A stretch of DNA of 64,000 nucleotides from Idiomarina loihiensis (GTDB lineage Bacteria; Pseudomonadota; Gammaproteobacteria; Enterobacterales; Alteromonadaceae), in the NCBI RefSeq assembly GCF_024584785.1, contig NZ_CP074112.1, positions 2,836,278 to 2,900,277 of the forward strand, read 5' to 3'. A program made the translations under genes and the position numbers. The notes under the pieces are model-generated. The model ran no database searches. It was not told where the DNA came from and saw only the letters and a program-made list of their open reading frames with translations. Positions 39,769 through 49,292 of the stretch are shown here, piece by piece. The first letter of the stretch is position 1, and each line of letters starts with the position of its first letter.

Positions 39769-41943
39769 GTGAAAAAAACAGCGCTCTATTGCGCAATGGC
39801 TGGGCTCACTGTAGTAGCCCAGCCAGCGCAAGCTCTTCAACAGGATGTGACTAGTAGTAACGCTGATATAGAAGTGATCACCGTGGTTGCCCATCGGCAG
39901 CCACGGCAAATTTCTGAAGTGGCTGGCACAGTTTCAGTTCTTAGCGAAGAACAAATGCAGCGCGACTTGGTGCTTAATGCAACCGACTTAGTGCGCTATC
40001 AAGTAGGAGTAGAAATAGATGACGGTGGTAGTAGGTTTGGTGATAGCGGTTTTCGTATCCGTGGTATTGGTGGTAACCGCACCGCAATCGTCATAGACCA
40101 AGTGCCAGTAGCCGACCAGTTTTCGGTTGGAGCATTTTCTGATACCGGTCGTGGCTTAATGGAACTAGGGCTGGCAAGCCGTGTTGAAATCCTACGCGGA
40201 CCGGCGTCCACCTTGTATGGCTCTAAAGCTTTGGGCGGGGTGGTTGCGATTAGCTTACTTGAGGCCGATGACGTGCTATACGGCAGCAACTACGGTACTC
40301 GGTTGCAGTTAGGCTATAACAGCGATAGTCATCGTGCCAAAGTGATGGCTGCGCAGGCCTATGCAAATCAGTCCGGCTCCTTGCTGCTAGCCGCAGCATT
40401 ACAGTATGGGCAAGAATTACGAAGCGAGGGGGTCGCTGCTAGTGACCGTGACTTGCAACATCATCGCCAACAAGGATTATTAGCTCGATTAGCAACGGAT
40501 GCGAGCTGGGGCCGCTGGCAATTTACCTTGGACGCTTTGCAAGAGAGTCGAGATACGAATATCCGCTCTGGTTTAGGTGAAGGTCGCCAAGCATCGACCA
40601 CTTATTTGGCTGGTGATGATGCTCGGCAGCAGTGGCGTGCTCTGATCGATTTAGAGATGGAACCGCAAGCATGGGCCGATACCGGCCAGTGGCGGCTATA
40701 TTATCAATACAGCGATACCGAACAAGACTCCCATGAAGAGCGTATGCTGTTACCCGAGCCGTTGCTTATTCAGCGCGATTTTGAATTTACCCAGCGTACC
40801 GCTGGCATCGGTGCTGACTTAGCTAAACAGTTCGACAGTGTCGGCTTTACCCATAGACTTGGCTACGGCTTTGAATGGATTAGTTCAAGCTTAGTTGATG
40901 AACGTGACGCTTTACAAACCAATTTAACCACTCAAGTTAGCACCAATGTTTTATTAGGTGAGACTTTCCCGCTGCGTGATTTTCCGCGTAGCAGAGTGAC
41001 AGAGTTTGGGATGTATGTGCATGACGAAATCGAACTCTGGGAGCAGGGACCGGTTATTAGCCCTGGGGTAAGATACGAGAACTACCGTTTACGGGCTCGC
41101 CATGATGCCCTGTTTGAATTGCGCTATCCACAATCTACGGTTACCGATTTAACCGAATCTGCGTGGCTACCTAAGTTTGGTGTAGTGTGGCCGGTAAGCG
41201 AGCAGGTTGAATGGTTTGGGCAATACGCACGTGGCTATCGGGCGCCGCCTTTTAGTGATGTTAACGTGGGCTTGTATTATCCACAGTTTCGAGTCTTGGC
41301 AATTGCCAATCCTGATTTGAAAGCCGAACGTGGTTATACCTTTGAAACAGGTTTACGCGCGCGTTTAACCGGTCACTCAATAACTGCGGCCGTGTTCCAC
41401 AATCGTTATAGCGATTTTATTGAGAGTCGCGCCAGTTTGGGCTTTGATCCGGTTCGGCAATTATTGATATTTCAATCGATTAACCGCGATAAAGTGGTGA
41501 TTGAAGGGGCTGAATTTGAGTGGCAAGCAGACTGGAATCGGCAGTGGAGTAGTCAGCTGGCATTAGCATACAGTCGTGGTGAAGATCGTGAAACAGGCCT
41601 CGCCATAGCTGATGTTGCGCCACCTCAAGCTATCCTAGAAGTGAGTTATAGTAATGCCGACTGGGAATCGCGCTTGGTCCTCACGGCAGTGCGTGGGCAA
41701 CGTGAATTACAAGATGCCGATGGCAGCTTATTGTTCTCAGCGCCTGGTTACGCCACTGTGGATTGGGTGAATCGCTGGTTTGTAGCTGATGACTTAAGCA
41801 TCGGTGCAGGCTTGTTCAATTTAACCGATAGACGCTATTGGAAAAATTCCCGAGTTAGTGGGTATCCGATAGCAGATCCTAGTCTGGAAGTCTTAGCAGA
41901 AGCGGGATTGCATGCTGGAATAACGGTTAATTATCAATTCTGA
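39769..41943 (+). CDS. TonB-dependent outer-membrane receptor, heme/hemoglobin type
   Basis: The 724-residue protein has a signal peptide (~1-22), a plug domain (~40-160; GFRIRGIGGNRTAIVIDQVP, LRGPASTLYGSKALGG) and a 22-strand barrel ending in aromatic F. The YARGYRAPPFSDVNVG, NPDLKAERGYTFETG and FHNRYSDFIES segments resemble heme/hemoglobin and transferrin-type receptors. It begins with GTG two bases after the nirS stop, so the two are almost certainly cotranscribed. Heme supply for a protein with two hemes c is one possible reason (inference). Confidence 0.85.
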   Translation: MKKTALYCAMAGLTVVAQPAQALQQDVTSSNADIEVITVVAHRQPRQISEVAGTVSVLSEEQMQRDLVLNATDLVRYQVGVEIDDGGSRFGDSGFRIRGIGGNRTAIVIDQVPVADQFSVGAFSDTGRGLMELGLASRVEILRGPASTLYGSKALGGVVAISLLEADDVLYGSNYGTRLQLGYNSDSHRAKVMAAQAYANQSGSLLLAAALQYGQELRSEGVAASDRDLQHHRQQGLLARLATDASWGRWQFTLDALQESRDTNIRSGLGEGRQASTTYLAGDDARQQWRALIDLEMEPQAWADTGQWRLYYQYSDTEQDSHEERMLLPEPLLIQRDFEFTQRTAGIGADLAKQFDSVGFTHRLGYGFEWISSSLVDERDALQTNLTTQVSTNVLLGETFPLRDFPRSRVTEFGMYVHDEIELWEQGPVISPGVRYENYRLRARHDALFELRYPQSTVTDLTESAWLPKFGVVWPVSEQVEWFGQYARGYRAPPFSDVNVGLYYPQFRVLAIANPDLKAERGYTFETGLRARLTGHSITAAVFHNRYSDFIESRASLGFDPVRQLLIFQSINRDKVVIEGAEFEWQADWNRQWSSQLALAYSRGEDRETGLAIADVAPPQAILEVSYSNADWESRLVLTAVRGQRELQDADGSLLFSAPGYATVDWVNRWFVADDLSIGAGLFNLTDRRYWKNSRVSGYPIADPSLEVLAEAGLHAGITVNYQF

Positions 41944-41978
41944 TTAGCGCTGCCGCAAAATTAATTTGAATAAATCTG

Positions 41979-42007
41979 TTGACAACAGCTCATTTCGCCT
42001 CTATATC
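41979..42007 (+). promoter_or_regulatory. Sigma-70 promoter of maoP
   Basis: A consensus TTGACA (41979-41984) is followed after 17 bp by TATATC (42002-42007), about 60 bp before the maoP start. Confidence 0.7.
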
Positions 42008-42070
42008 GTCACTGACGAATAGAGGCGTCGCAGTTTTTCTGGAGTTGTTGGTCTGGAGGATAGGCACATC

Positions 42071-42436
42071 ATGGCAACATTAAACCGTGAACAGATTATT
42101 AAGAAGCCGTTTAACGACTTCAAAAACTACCCTTATGGGTTTGCCCGCTCAGGTGATTTTTCTATCCGTGAAAGCGATTTATTAGCTAAACACGGCAGTA
42201 TGATTGCTGCATTAATGAGTGGCGAAATTGAACCGCAAACGGCTGAAGAGCAATCCTTGTTGGCAGTTGCGCGTGGTGAAAAGGCCGCCGATACTGCGGT
42301 AGAAAAGGCTTGGTCTAAGTATCAAGCTCGCATTAACCGACCTAAAGTTGGCAGTATGTATGGTCGTAGCCGATACACCGATGACGCATTTGAGGTGAGC
42401 GGTGGCGATGATGATGATTTAGTGGTTGAAGATTAA
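42071..42436 (+). CDS. maoP: DUF413/MaoP macrodomain Ori protein
   Basis: The 121-residue protein matches DUF413 (KPFNDFKNYPYGFARSGDFS near the N-terminus, HGSMIAALMSGEI). In E. coli MaoP acts with the maoS site to organise the Ori macrodomain. The C-terminus is strongly acidic (GGDDDDLVVED). A good GGAGG-like site precedes the ATG. Its terminator, a GAAA-loop hairpin, is interrupted by IS copy B. Confidence 0.9.
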   Translation: MATLNREQIIKKPFNDFKNYPYGFARSGDFSIRESDLLAKHGSMIAALMSGEIEPQTAEEQSLLAVARGEKAADTAVEKAWSKYQARINRPKVGSMYGRSRYTDDAFEVSGGDDDDLVVED

Positions 42437-42448
42437 TCAAAAAAAGCT

Positions 42449-42458
42449 GGCGAAAGCC
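42449..42458. repeat. Target-site duplication of IS copy B, left (10 bp)
   Basis: GGCGAAAGCC is repeated at 43891-43900. Without the IS the locus reads AAAAAAAGCT-GGCGAAAGCC-AGCTTTTTT, a bidirectional terminator between maoP and purD. The duplicated 10 bp are the top 3 bp of its stem plus the GAAA tetraloop. Confidence 0.92.
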
Positions 42459-42519
42459 TAATGCCGATCAGTTAAGAAATATTTTAGCGATCGGTTGACC
42501 GATCCTCCCAATGGATCAG

Positions 42520-42556
42520 AATCCGTAGTTAGTTAATTCTAGCTACGGATTTTTTT
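42520..42556 (+). terminator. Rightward terminator inside the IS left end (copy B)
   Basis: Identical to 690-726 in copy A: a 13-bp stem, 6-nt loop and seven T ending at the transposase ATG (42557). It would now stop maoP transcription. Confidence 0.75.
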
Positions 42557-43881
42557 ATGCAACTCACCACAGCACTCGCAATAGCCAATGGATATGCTCC
42601 AAACTCTGAAGAACTGGGTAAATTATCCGACATTCTTGATCCTGATTTAATTGATGAGGCGTTTGATAAGGCCGGTGTCGGCACGGTCAGGAAAAGACGT
42701 TTACCCTTGGATATGGTGTTGTGGAGTATTATAGGCATGGCCTTATATCGCAACACCAGCGTGTGGGACATCGTTGGACAAATGAATATTATGCTGCCTG
42801 GTCGACGGGCACTTGTAGCTCCAAGCGCTATTCCTCAAGCACGACAACGCCTTGGTGAACATGCCGTACAATCGGTATTTGAACATACGCAAGCGATTTG
42901 GAATGAACAAGCCGAGCATCCAACATGGCATGGCTTACGATTGCTTGGCGTCGATGGTGTTGTTTGACGAACCCCTGACTCCAATGAGAATCAGCAAGCG
43001 TTCAAAAAGAGTTCAAATCAATTTGGTGAGCAATATCCTCAAGTGCGCATGGTCTGCCAAATGGAATTAACGAGCCATCTTCTAACGGGAAGCCAATTTG
43101 ATTGTGCTTCAACAAATGAGATGGTGCTTGCAGAAGGACTTATCGAATCGACAGCTAACCATTCATTGACCCTATTCGACCGAGGTTTTACTCGTTAGGA
43201 CTCCTTCACAAGTGGCAAAATACCGGTGTTGAACGTCACTGGCTTATTCCAATGAGAAAAGGAACTCAATATAAAGTGCTCAGGAAAATAGGCCGTCACC
43301 AAAAGCTCATTGAGCTGACAACCACGCCACAATCACGCAAAAAATATCCGAATTTACCTGAGACCATGCAAGCTCGAATGTTAACACGGACTATTGATGG
43401 TAAAGAGCGCACCATATTAACGTCGATGGTCGATCCATTGCGTTATCCAAGCGAAGATATTGTTGAGCTTTATGAGCAACGTTGGGAAATCGAACTCGGC
43501 TATCGAGAAATGAAACAAGTTTTACTTCAAAATCACTACACGCTACGGAGCAAGCGACCAGAAATGATACGTCAAGAGCTATGGGGAATACTCTTAGCGT
43601 ACAATATTATTCGCTATCAGATGGTGAAAATGGCGAGCAAAATTAAAGGGATATATCCAAATCAACTGAGTTTTACCTCGTGTGCTACAGCTATTATTAA
43701 CTGGCTATACACGGCTTCACTTAATTCAGCGGGGAATATCCCGAAAACTCTCGAACATCTTCAAGAAATTGCAGAGCATTACGTTTTGCCAATAAGGCGA
43801 ACCGAGCGGGTTTACCCACGAGAAGTTCGTTCAAAACCTCAGAAATATGCGAGAAAAAAATGCCAGTCAGCTCTTAACTGA
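42557..43881 (+). pseudogene. IS4-family transposase, stop and frameshift (copy B)
   Basis: Copy B keeps the frame through the two homopolymers that are short in copy A, but has TGA at 42965-42967 where copy A has TGG (Trp just after GVDGVV). It also has TTTT at 43186-43189 where copy A has TTTTT, shifting the frame to a TAG at 43196-43198. The catalytic D of FDRGF precedes the second lesion, and the E-containing C-terminal part (43252-43881) is open. It cannot make an intact transposase. Confidence 0.9.
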
Positions 43882-43889
43882 CTGGCATT
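43854..43889 (-). terminator. Leftward terminator inside the IS right end (copy B)
   Basis: Identical to 2023-2058 in copy A: a 12-bp stem and seven T on the minus strand. It would now stop purHD transcription. Confidence 0.75.
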
Positions 43890-43890
43890 A

Positions 43891-43900
43891 GGCGAAAGCC
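43891..43900. repeat. Target-site duplication of IS copy B, right (10 bp)
   Basis: Second copy of GGCGAAAGCC, followed by AGCTTTTTT, the original right arm and T-tract of the terminator. Confidence 0.92.
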
Positions 43901-43924
43901 AGCTTTTTTATGGGTTAAAGCTAA

Positions 43925-45214
43925 TTAGGCTTGTTCACGAGCAATGGCACGATAGCCAATGTCAGTGCGATAGAATGCCTGGTTCCAACGGATCTTACTA
44001 ACGCCAGCATAAGCTTGCTGTTGAGCAGCGCTTACGCTATCGCCAATAGCAGTCACACACAGAACGCGGCCGCCGGCCGTCACTACTTGCCCTTCAGTAT
44101 TGAGAGCCGTGCCAGCATGAAAGACCTTCACGCCAGTGGCTTCAGCTTCAGCAATGCCTGAAATCGCATCACCTTTGGCATAGCCATCTGGATAACCGCC
44201 AGCCGCCATCACCACGCCCACAGTCGCACGCGGATCAAACTGAATCTCACGACCAGCTAATTGGCCGGCGCAGGCAGCTAAGCACAGTTCAACTAAATCA
44301 GACTGTAAGCGCATCATGATGGGTTGAGTTTCAGGATCACCAAAGCGGCAATTGTACTCAAGTACTTTGGCGCTGCCGTCTGCTGCAATCATCAAACCAG
44401 CATAGAGAAAGCCAGTGTAAGGATGGCCTTCAGCTGCCATACCCTCTATGGTTGGCTGAATCACATGCTGCATCACCCATTCGTGCACACTAGGGGTAAC
44501 CACAGGGGCTGGGGAGTAAGCCCCCATACCGCCCGTATTAGGGCCTTGGTCGCCGTTGTCACGTGCTTTATGATCTTGGCTCGAGGCAAACGGCAGCGCC
44601 GTAGTGCCATCCACCATGACAATAAAGCTTGCCTCTTCACCAACTAAGAACTCTTCAATCACTACTCGGCTACCCGCATCACCAAAGCGGTTACCTGCCA
44701 GCATGTCAGCAATAGCAGCATCAGCTTCAGCAAGAGTTTGCGCAATGATCACGCCTTTGCCAGCAGCTAAACCGTCAGCTTTGATGACGATTGGAGTGCC
44801 TTGCGCACGCACATAGGCTTGTGCGGCTGCAACGTCCGTAAAGGTGCCATAGGCAGCGGTTGGTATTTGGTGACGTGCTAAAAAGTCTTTGCTGAAAGCT
44901 TTTGAGCCCTCAAGTTGAGCTGCGGCCTGAGTTGGCCCAAAAATAGTTAGGCCCGCTGCGGTAAAACTGTCAACGACGCCCGCAACCAGCGGCGCTTCTG
45001 GGCCTACAATCGTTAGGGCAACCTGCTGCTGTTGCGCAAAGGCTAGTAAGGCAGCGATATCATCAGCAGCAATGGCCACGTTTTCGATACCAGTTTCAAT
45101 AGCAGTTCCGGCATTACCAGGAGCGACAAACACTTGCTCCACACCCTGACACTGTGCGGCTTTCCAAGCTAATGCATGTTCGCGGCCACCGCCGCCAATT
45201 ACCAATACTTTCAT
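43925..45214 (-). CDS. purD: Phosphoribosylamine-glycine ligase
   Basis: The 429-residue ATP-grasp enzyme makes GAR, the second step of purine synthesis. It opens with MKVLVIGGGGREHALAWK and has the GARS signature RFGDPETQPIM (~290) and GLAAGKGVI in the ATP-grasp region. It lies 11 bp after the methyltransferase-like gene and at the end of the purH-purD unit. Its terminator is the one split by IS copy B. Confidence 0.96.
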   Translation of the reverse strand: MKVLVIGGGGREHALAWKAAQCQGVEQVFVAPGNAGTAIETGIENVAIAADDIAALLAFAQQQQVALTIVGPEAPLVAGVVDSFTAAGLTIFGPTQAAAQLEGSKAFSKDFLARHQIPTAAYGTFTDVAAAQAYVRAQGTPIVIKADGLAAGKGVIIAQTLAEADAAIADMLAGNRFGDAGSRVVIEEFLVGEEASFIVMVDGTTALPFASSQDHKARDNGDQGPNTGGMGAYSPAPVVTPSVHEWVMQHVIQPTIEGMAAEGHPYTGFLYAGLMIAADGSAKVLEYNCRFGDPETQPIMMRLQSDLVELCLAACAGQLAGREIQFDPRATVGVVMAAGGYPDGYAKGDAISGIAEAEATGVKVFHAGTALNTEGQVVTAGGRVLCVTAIGDSVSAAQQQAYAGVSKIRWNQAFYRTDIGYRAIAREQA

Positions 45215-45225
45215 GAAGGTACTCG

Positions 45226-46074
45226 TTAATTATGAGGTTTAACAAATTTTAACGTAAAGCGGTCACTCTCACCAATCTCAATATACTTGTCGCGATCTTG
45301 ATCGCCGGCAGCTAAGGTTGGTGGCAAGGTCCATACGCCGCGTGGATGCTCAGTGGTGTCGTTTGGATTCGCATTGATCTCACTGCGCGCAACCAGTTCA
45401 AATCCAGCCGCCTCAGCGAGTGCGATGGTATAGCTTTCTTTGATATAGCCGCTTGATTCCATATCACTATCCGGACGAGTTTCCGGTAACCGGTGATCAA
45501 CAATCCCTAACATGCCACCGGGTTTGAGAGCTTGATAAAAGGTCGCAAAGGCACCTTTCATACCGGCTTCACCACTGGCCATGTACCAATTATGCAGGTT
45601 ACGGAAGGTGAGCACTCTATCAGCACTTGCTGGTGGTGCAATAGTACTATTCTCTAAGGGCGAAAATTCAGTGATGATGACGTTACCGAACAGAGCATCG
45701 TTAGCAACTCGTTCGGCATAGTTAGCGCGCGCACGAATAGCGAAACCACGCTCGTCAGAAGTGGCAAAGCCAGCCGCATAGAGTTGCCCATGCTGATGCA
45801 GATAAGGGGCTAGGATTTCGCTATACCAACCACCACCTGGCCAAATCTCGACCACTGTGTGGTGCGGCGCCACTTCAAAAAACTCGAGTGTTGCTTGGGG
45901 ATTTCGGTACTGATCTCGTTGCATGTTGCTTGGCGTGCGCGCCGGGCTATTCATGGCTTCGGCCAATGCGGTGCTGTGAGCAGGGGCAGCTGCTTCATTC
46001 GAGCAGGCGCCCAGTAACGGAGTAAACAGTAGCGCTACGGCTACACCGGTTAATAGTTGGCGTTTAGTGGGCAT
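45226..46074 (-). CDS. Lipoprotein with a class I SAM-methyltransferase-like domain
   Basis: The 282-residue protein has an N-terminal hydrophobic segment ending in the lipobox LLGAC (Cys ~24), so it is predicted to be lipid-anchored outside the cytoplasm. The rest looks like a class I methyltransferase: VVEIWPGGGWYSEILAPYL resembles the SAM-binding loop, and LKPGGMLGIVDHR resembles motif post II. Related predicted methyltransferases (COG4798 type) are known, but no reaction is assigned. SAM is not expected in the periplasm, so the fold may bind something else. It sits between purH and purD. Confidence 0.72.
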   Translation of the reverse strand: MPTKRQLLTGVAVALLFTPLLGACSNEAAAPAHSTALAEAMNSPARTPSNMQRDQYRNPQATLEFFEVAPHHTVVEIWPGGGWYSEILAPYLHQHGQLYAAGFATSDERGFAIRARANYAERVANDALFGNVIITEFSPLENSTIAPPASADRVLTFRNLHNWYMASGEAGMKGAFATFYQALKPGGMLGIVDHRLPETRPDSDMESSGYIKESYTIALAEAAGFELVARSEINANPNDTTEHPRGVWTLPPTLAAGDQDRDKYIEIGESDRFTLKFVKPHN

Positions 46075-46162
46075 CGCTAGTTTCCTTTTGCATCATTAAG
46101 TTATATGAGCTTAGCGCTAATCGTTCAGTTAGCAACTAAGCTCGCTCTCAATAACCTACGAA

Positions 46163-47731
46163 TTAGTGACGGAAATGGCGCATTCCAGTAAAGACCATGG
46201 CGATCCCATGCTCGTTGGCAGCTGCGATAATTTCTTCGTCACGAATCGATCCACCGGGTTGAATAATGGCAGTAATACCAGCGGCAGCAGCAGCGTCAAT
46301 TCCGTCTCGGAAGGGGAAGAAGGCATCGGATGCCATCACCGAGCCTGCTACCTCAAGGTTCTCATCAGCAGCTTTGATACCAGCAATCTTAGCGCTGTAT
46401 ACCCGGCTCATTTGGCCGGCGCCAACGCCAATCGTCATACCGTCTTTGGCATACACAATCGCATTAGATTTCACAAATTTGGCTACTTTCCAGCAGAATA
46501 ACAAGTCTTCCAATTGCGCGGCAGTTGGCTGCTTGTCGGTAACAACTTTGAGATCGGCTAAGGTGATTTCACCTAAATCGTTGTCTTGCACCAACAAGCC
46601 ACCATTAACGCGTTTGTAGTCGAAGCTTGGTACTCGTTGTGCTGCCCATTCGCCACACTCGAGTACGCGCACATTAGTTTTGCTAGCGAGTGCATCTTTA
46701 GCCGCTTGGCTAATCACTGGGGCAATAATGACCTCAACAAACTGACGCGCCACGATTGCAGCAGCGGTCTCACCGTCAAGCTCACGGTTAAAAGCAATAA
46801 TGCCACCAAAGGCTGAGGTTGGGTCGGTTTTAAAGGCGCGTTCATAAGCATCCAACGGATTGTTGCCGATTGCCACGCCACATGGGTTGGCATGTTTCAC
46901 AATCACACAAGCTGGTGCAGTAAAAGATTTCACACACTCAAGGGCGGCATCAGTGTCGGCAATGTTATTAAAGGATAATTCTTTACCCTGCAGCTGAATC
47001 GCAGTGGCGACTGATGCTTCTGCTGGTTTGTGCTCAACATAAAAAGCGGCTTGCTGATGGCTGTTTTCGCCATAGCGTAAATCTTGTTTCTTCTGTAACT
47101 GGGTATTAAAGGTACGTGGGAATTTACTGCTTTGCTGGGGCAACCGTGCGCCAAAATATTGAGCAATCATGCCATCATATTGAGCTGTGTGTTCAAAAGC
47201 TTTAATCGCTAAGTTAAAACGAGAATCGAAGCTTAGGCTGTTTTGATTAGCATCCATCTCGGCAATAACTGCGGCGTAATCATCAGCATTCACAATAATA
47301 GTCACGTCTTGATGATTTTTGGCGGCTGCACGGACCATCGTTGGGCCACCAATATCAATATTCTCTACCGCATCAGCATGGCTACAATCTGGTTTCGCGA
47401 CAGTTTCTGCAAACGGGTATAAATTTACTACCACCATATCTATGGCAGCAATACCTTGCTCTTGCATCACTGCTTGGTCTCGATCACGACGAGCTAAAAT
47501 GCCGCCATGAATTTTAGGATGCAAGGTCTTTACGCGACCGTCCATAATCTCCGGCTGGCCAGTATGTTCTGACACATCTGTTACGGCAATTTGGTGCTGG
47601 CGCAGTAAGGCTGCCGTACCACCTGTTGAGAGCAGCTCGACGCCACGTTGCACCAAAGCCTGAGCAAATTCGACAATGCCAGTTTTGTCAGAAACACTGA
47701 GTAAAGCGCGTTGAATAGGGCGGTGTTGCAT
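46163..47731 (-). CDS. purH: Bifunctional AICAR transformylase/IMP cyclohydrolase
   Basis: The 522-residue enzyme catalyses the last two steps to IMP. The N-terminal IMP cyclohydrolase ([25 protein letters not shown]) and C-terminal transformylase ([10 protein letters not shown] with the catalytic Lys-His, [12 protein letters not shown]) are complete. Length is near E. coli PurH (529). Confidence 0.97.
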   Translation of the reverse strand: MQHRPIQRALLSVSDKTGIVEFAQALVQRGVELLSTGGTAALLRQHQIAVTDVSEHTGQPEIMDGRVKTLHPKIHGGILARRDRDQAVMQEQGIAAIDMVVVNLYPFAETVAKPDCSHADAVENIDIGGPTMVRAAAKNHQDVTIIVNADDYAAVIAEMDANQNSLSFDSRFNLAIKAFEHTAQYDGMIAQYFGARLPQQSSKFPRTFNTQLQKKQDLRYGENSHQQAAFYVEHKPAEASVATAIQLQGKELSFNNIADTDAALECVKSFTAPACVIVKHANPCGVAIGNNPLDAYERAFKTDPTSAFGGIIAFNRELDGETAAAIVARQFVEVIIAPVISQAAKDALASKTNVRVLECGEWAAQRVPSFDYKRVNGGLLVQDNDLGEITLADLKVVTDKQPTAAQLEDLLFCWKVAKFVKSNAIVYAKDGMTIGVGAGQMSRVYSAKIAGIKAADENLEVAGSVMASDAFFPFRDGIDAAAAAGITAIIQPGGSIRDEEIIAAANEHGIAMVFTGMRHFRH

Positions 47732-47852
47732 GAAATGTTACCTTTCTTTAATAGTGAGTATTAAGTATTCAGTAGATACCAGTAAACTAAGATAGTTAAT
47801 TTAAGTACGTGTTAGCAAATAACCTAGGCGTTAAAAACTGAGGATTAGAAAG

Positions 47853-47883
47853 AAAAAAAGAGCACACCAGGCGCTCTTTTTTT
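47853..47883 (-). terminator. Intrinsic terminator after fis
   Basis: AAAAAAAGAGC (47853-47863) pairs with GCTCTTTTTTT (47873-47883) around a 9-nt loop; read on the minus strand it ends in seven T, 8 bp beyond fis. Confidence 0.88.
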
Positions 47884-47891
47884 GGGGGCAC

Positions 47892-48185
47892 TTAGTTCAT
47901 GCCGTATTTTTTCAGCTTCTTACGCAAGGTACCACGGTTAATGCCAAGCATTGTCGCGGCGCGGGTTTGATTACCACGCGTGTAAGTCATGACCTCTTCT
48001 AACAACGGTGCTTCAACTTCAGCCAAAACCAACTCATACAATTCTTCAGGATCATGTCCTTCTAATTGCTTTAAGAATGAGTTCATGGCTTGCTTTACTG
48101 AATCACGTAGTGGCTTCGGCTGGGCATTGTTACCAATGGTGGTAAATGGAGAAACCGGGTCACGATGTGCGTTTTGATCAAACAT
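47892..48185 (-). CDS. fis: DNA-binding protein Fis
   Basis: The 97-residue nucleoid protein and growth-phase regulator has the conserved C-terminal helix-turn-helix ([20 protein letters not shown]). Length matches E. coli Fis (98). It lies 17 bp after dusB, the standard dusB-fis operon. Confidence 0.97.
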   Translation of the reverse strand: MFDQNAHRDPVSPFTTIGNNAQPKPLRDSVKQAMNSFLKQLEGHDPEELYELVLAEVEAPLLEEVMTYTRGNQTRAATMLGINRGTLRKKLKKYGMN

Positions 48186-48202
48186 AGGTGCGCTCTATCT
48201 CT

Positions 48203-49168
48203 TTAGTTTACTGTTACAAAAAAATTCGCCAAGGCGTCGAGTTGCTCGGCTGCATCCTCAATCACCAAAAACTGCTGGCGAAAATCCGCATTGGGTTGTT
48301 GTTGTTGCAAGTACCAACCCACATGTTTTCTGGCAATCCTTACACCGCTAAAGTCACCATAGTGTGCGTGCAAGCGTTTCACATGCTGCTGCACAACTCG
48401 GCTAACTTCGTGCGCCGTTGGTGGTGCTAAGTGTTCGCCCGTTGCTAAAAAATGGGCGATCTCACGAAACAACCAAGGATTACCTTGGGCGCCGCGACCA
48501 ATCATGATGGCGTCGGCACCGGTATACGCTAAAACCTCGCGTGCTTTTTCTGGCGTCGTAATGTCGCCATTAGCAACTACGGGTATCGACACCGCCGCCT
48601 TGATTGCTTTGATGGTGTCGTACTCGGCGTGGCCTTTGTACATACAAGCTCGAGTACGTCCGTGTACGGCTAACGATTGTATTCCCGCTTGCTCCGCAAT
48701 TTGGGCAATGGTTACTCCGTTACGATGCTCAGGCGTCCAGCCTGTGCGAATTTTTAGCGTGACTGGCACATCCACAGCAGCTACCACAGCAGTTAGAATA
48801 GCTTCTACAAGCTTTGGATACTGCAGCAGGGCCGAGCCGGCTAATTTCTTATTCACCTTTTTTGCTGGGCAGCCCATATTGATATCAATGATTTGCGCTC
48901 CGTGCTCAACATTGTGAACAGCAGCCGCAGCCATCAATTCAGGTTCTGACCCTGCAATTTGCACAGCTTTCACCCCCGGCTCATCAGCATGGCCCATTCG
49001 GTCTTGCGACTTTTTAGTGGCCCACACTTGCGGGTTGCTCGAGAGCATTTCGGACACTGCCAACCCGGCTCCCAATTCTAAGCAGAGCTGTCGAAATGGA
49101 AGGTCTGTCACACCGGCCATGGGTGCGAGAATTACCGGATTTTCTATTGGATATGGTCCGATCCGCAT
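48203..49168 (-). CDS. dusB: tRNA-dihydrouridine synthase B
   Basis: A 321-residue FMN-dependent enzyme that reduces uridine in the tRNA D-loop. It has the opening [16 protein letters not shown], the [12 protein letters not shown] signature with catalytic Cys, and [16 protein letters not shown]. Length equals E. coli DusB (321). Confidence 0.96.
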   Translation of the reverse strand: MRIGPYPIENPVILAPMAGVTDLPFRQLCLELGAGLAVSEMLSSNPQVWATKKSQDRMGHADEPGVKAVQIAGSEPELMAAAAVHNVEHGAQIIDINMGCPAKKVNKKLAGSALLQYPKLVEAILTAVVAAVDVPVTLKIRTGWTPEHRNGVTIAQIAEQAGIQSLAVHGRTRACMYKGHAEYDTIKAIKAAVSIPVVANGDITTPEKAREVLAYTGADAIMIGRGAQGNPWLFREIAHFLATGEHLAPPTAHEVSRVVQQHVKRLHAHYGDFSGVRIARKHVGWYLQQQQPNADFRQQFLVIEDAAEQLDALANFFVTVN

Positions 49169-49225
49169 CGGTTAAAAACTGTGCAACTCAAGGGTCGGAA
49201 ATTTTAGGGAATTTAGCGCAGAAAG

Positions 49226-49260
49226 AAAAGGCTGTAATTTGTACAAAAACAGCCTTTTTT
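49226..49260. terminator. Terminator between prmA and dusB
   Basis: AAAAGGCTGT (49226-49235) pairs with ACAGCCTTTT (49249-49258) around a 13-nt loop. On the minus strand it is followed by TTTTCTTTC, so it can end the acc-prmA transcript before dusB-fis. Confidence 0.7.
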
Positions 49261-49292
49261 GCATTTTTTCCACTTGACAAAGTTACTCAAGA

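Larger units (their letters stand above)
42459..43890 (+). mobile_element. IS4-family insertion sequence, copy B (1432 bp)
   Basis: The same element as 629-2059, in the same window orientation, with identical terminal repeats (42459-42477 and 43872-43890). Length is one base longer through two one-base gains and one loss relative to copy A. It is inserted in the maoP/purD terminator and flanked by a 10-bp duplication. Confidence 0.94.
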
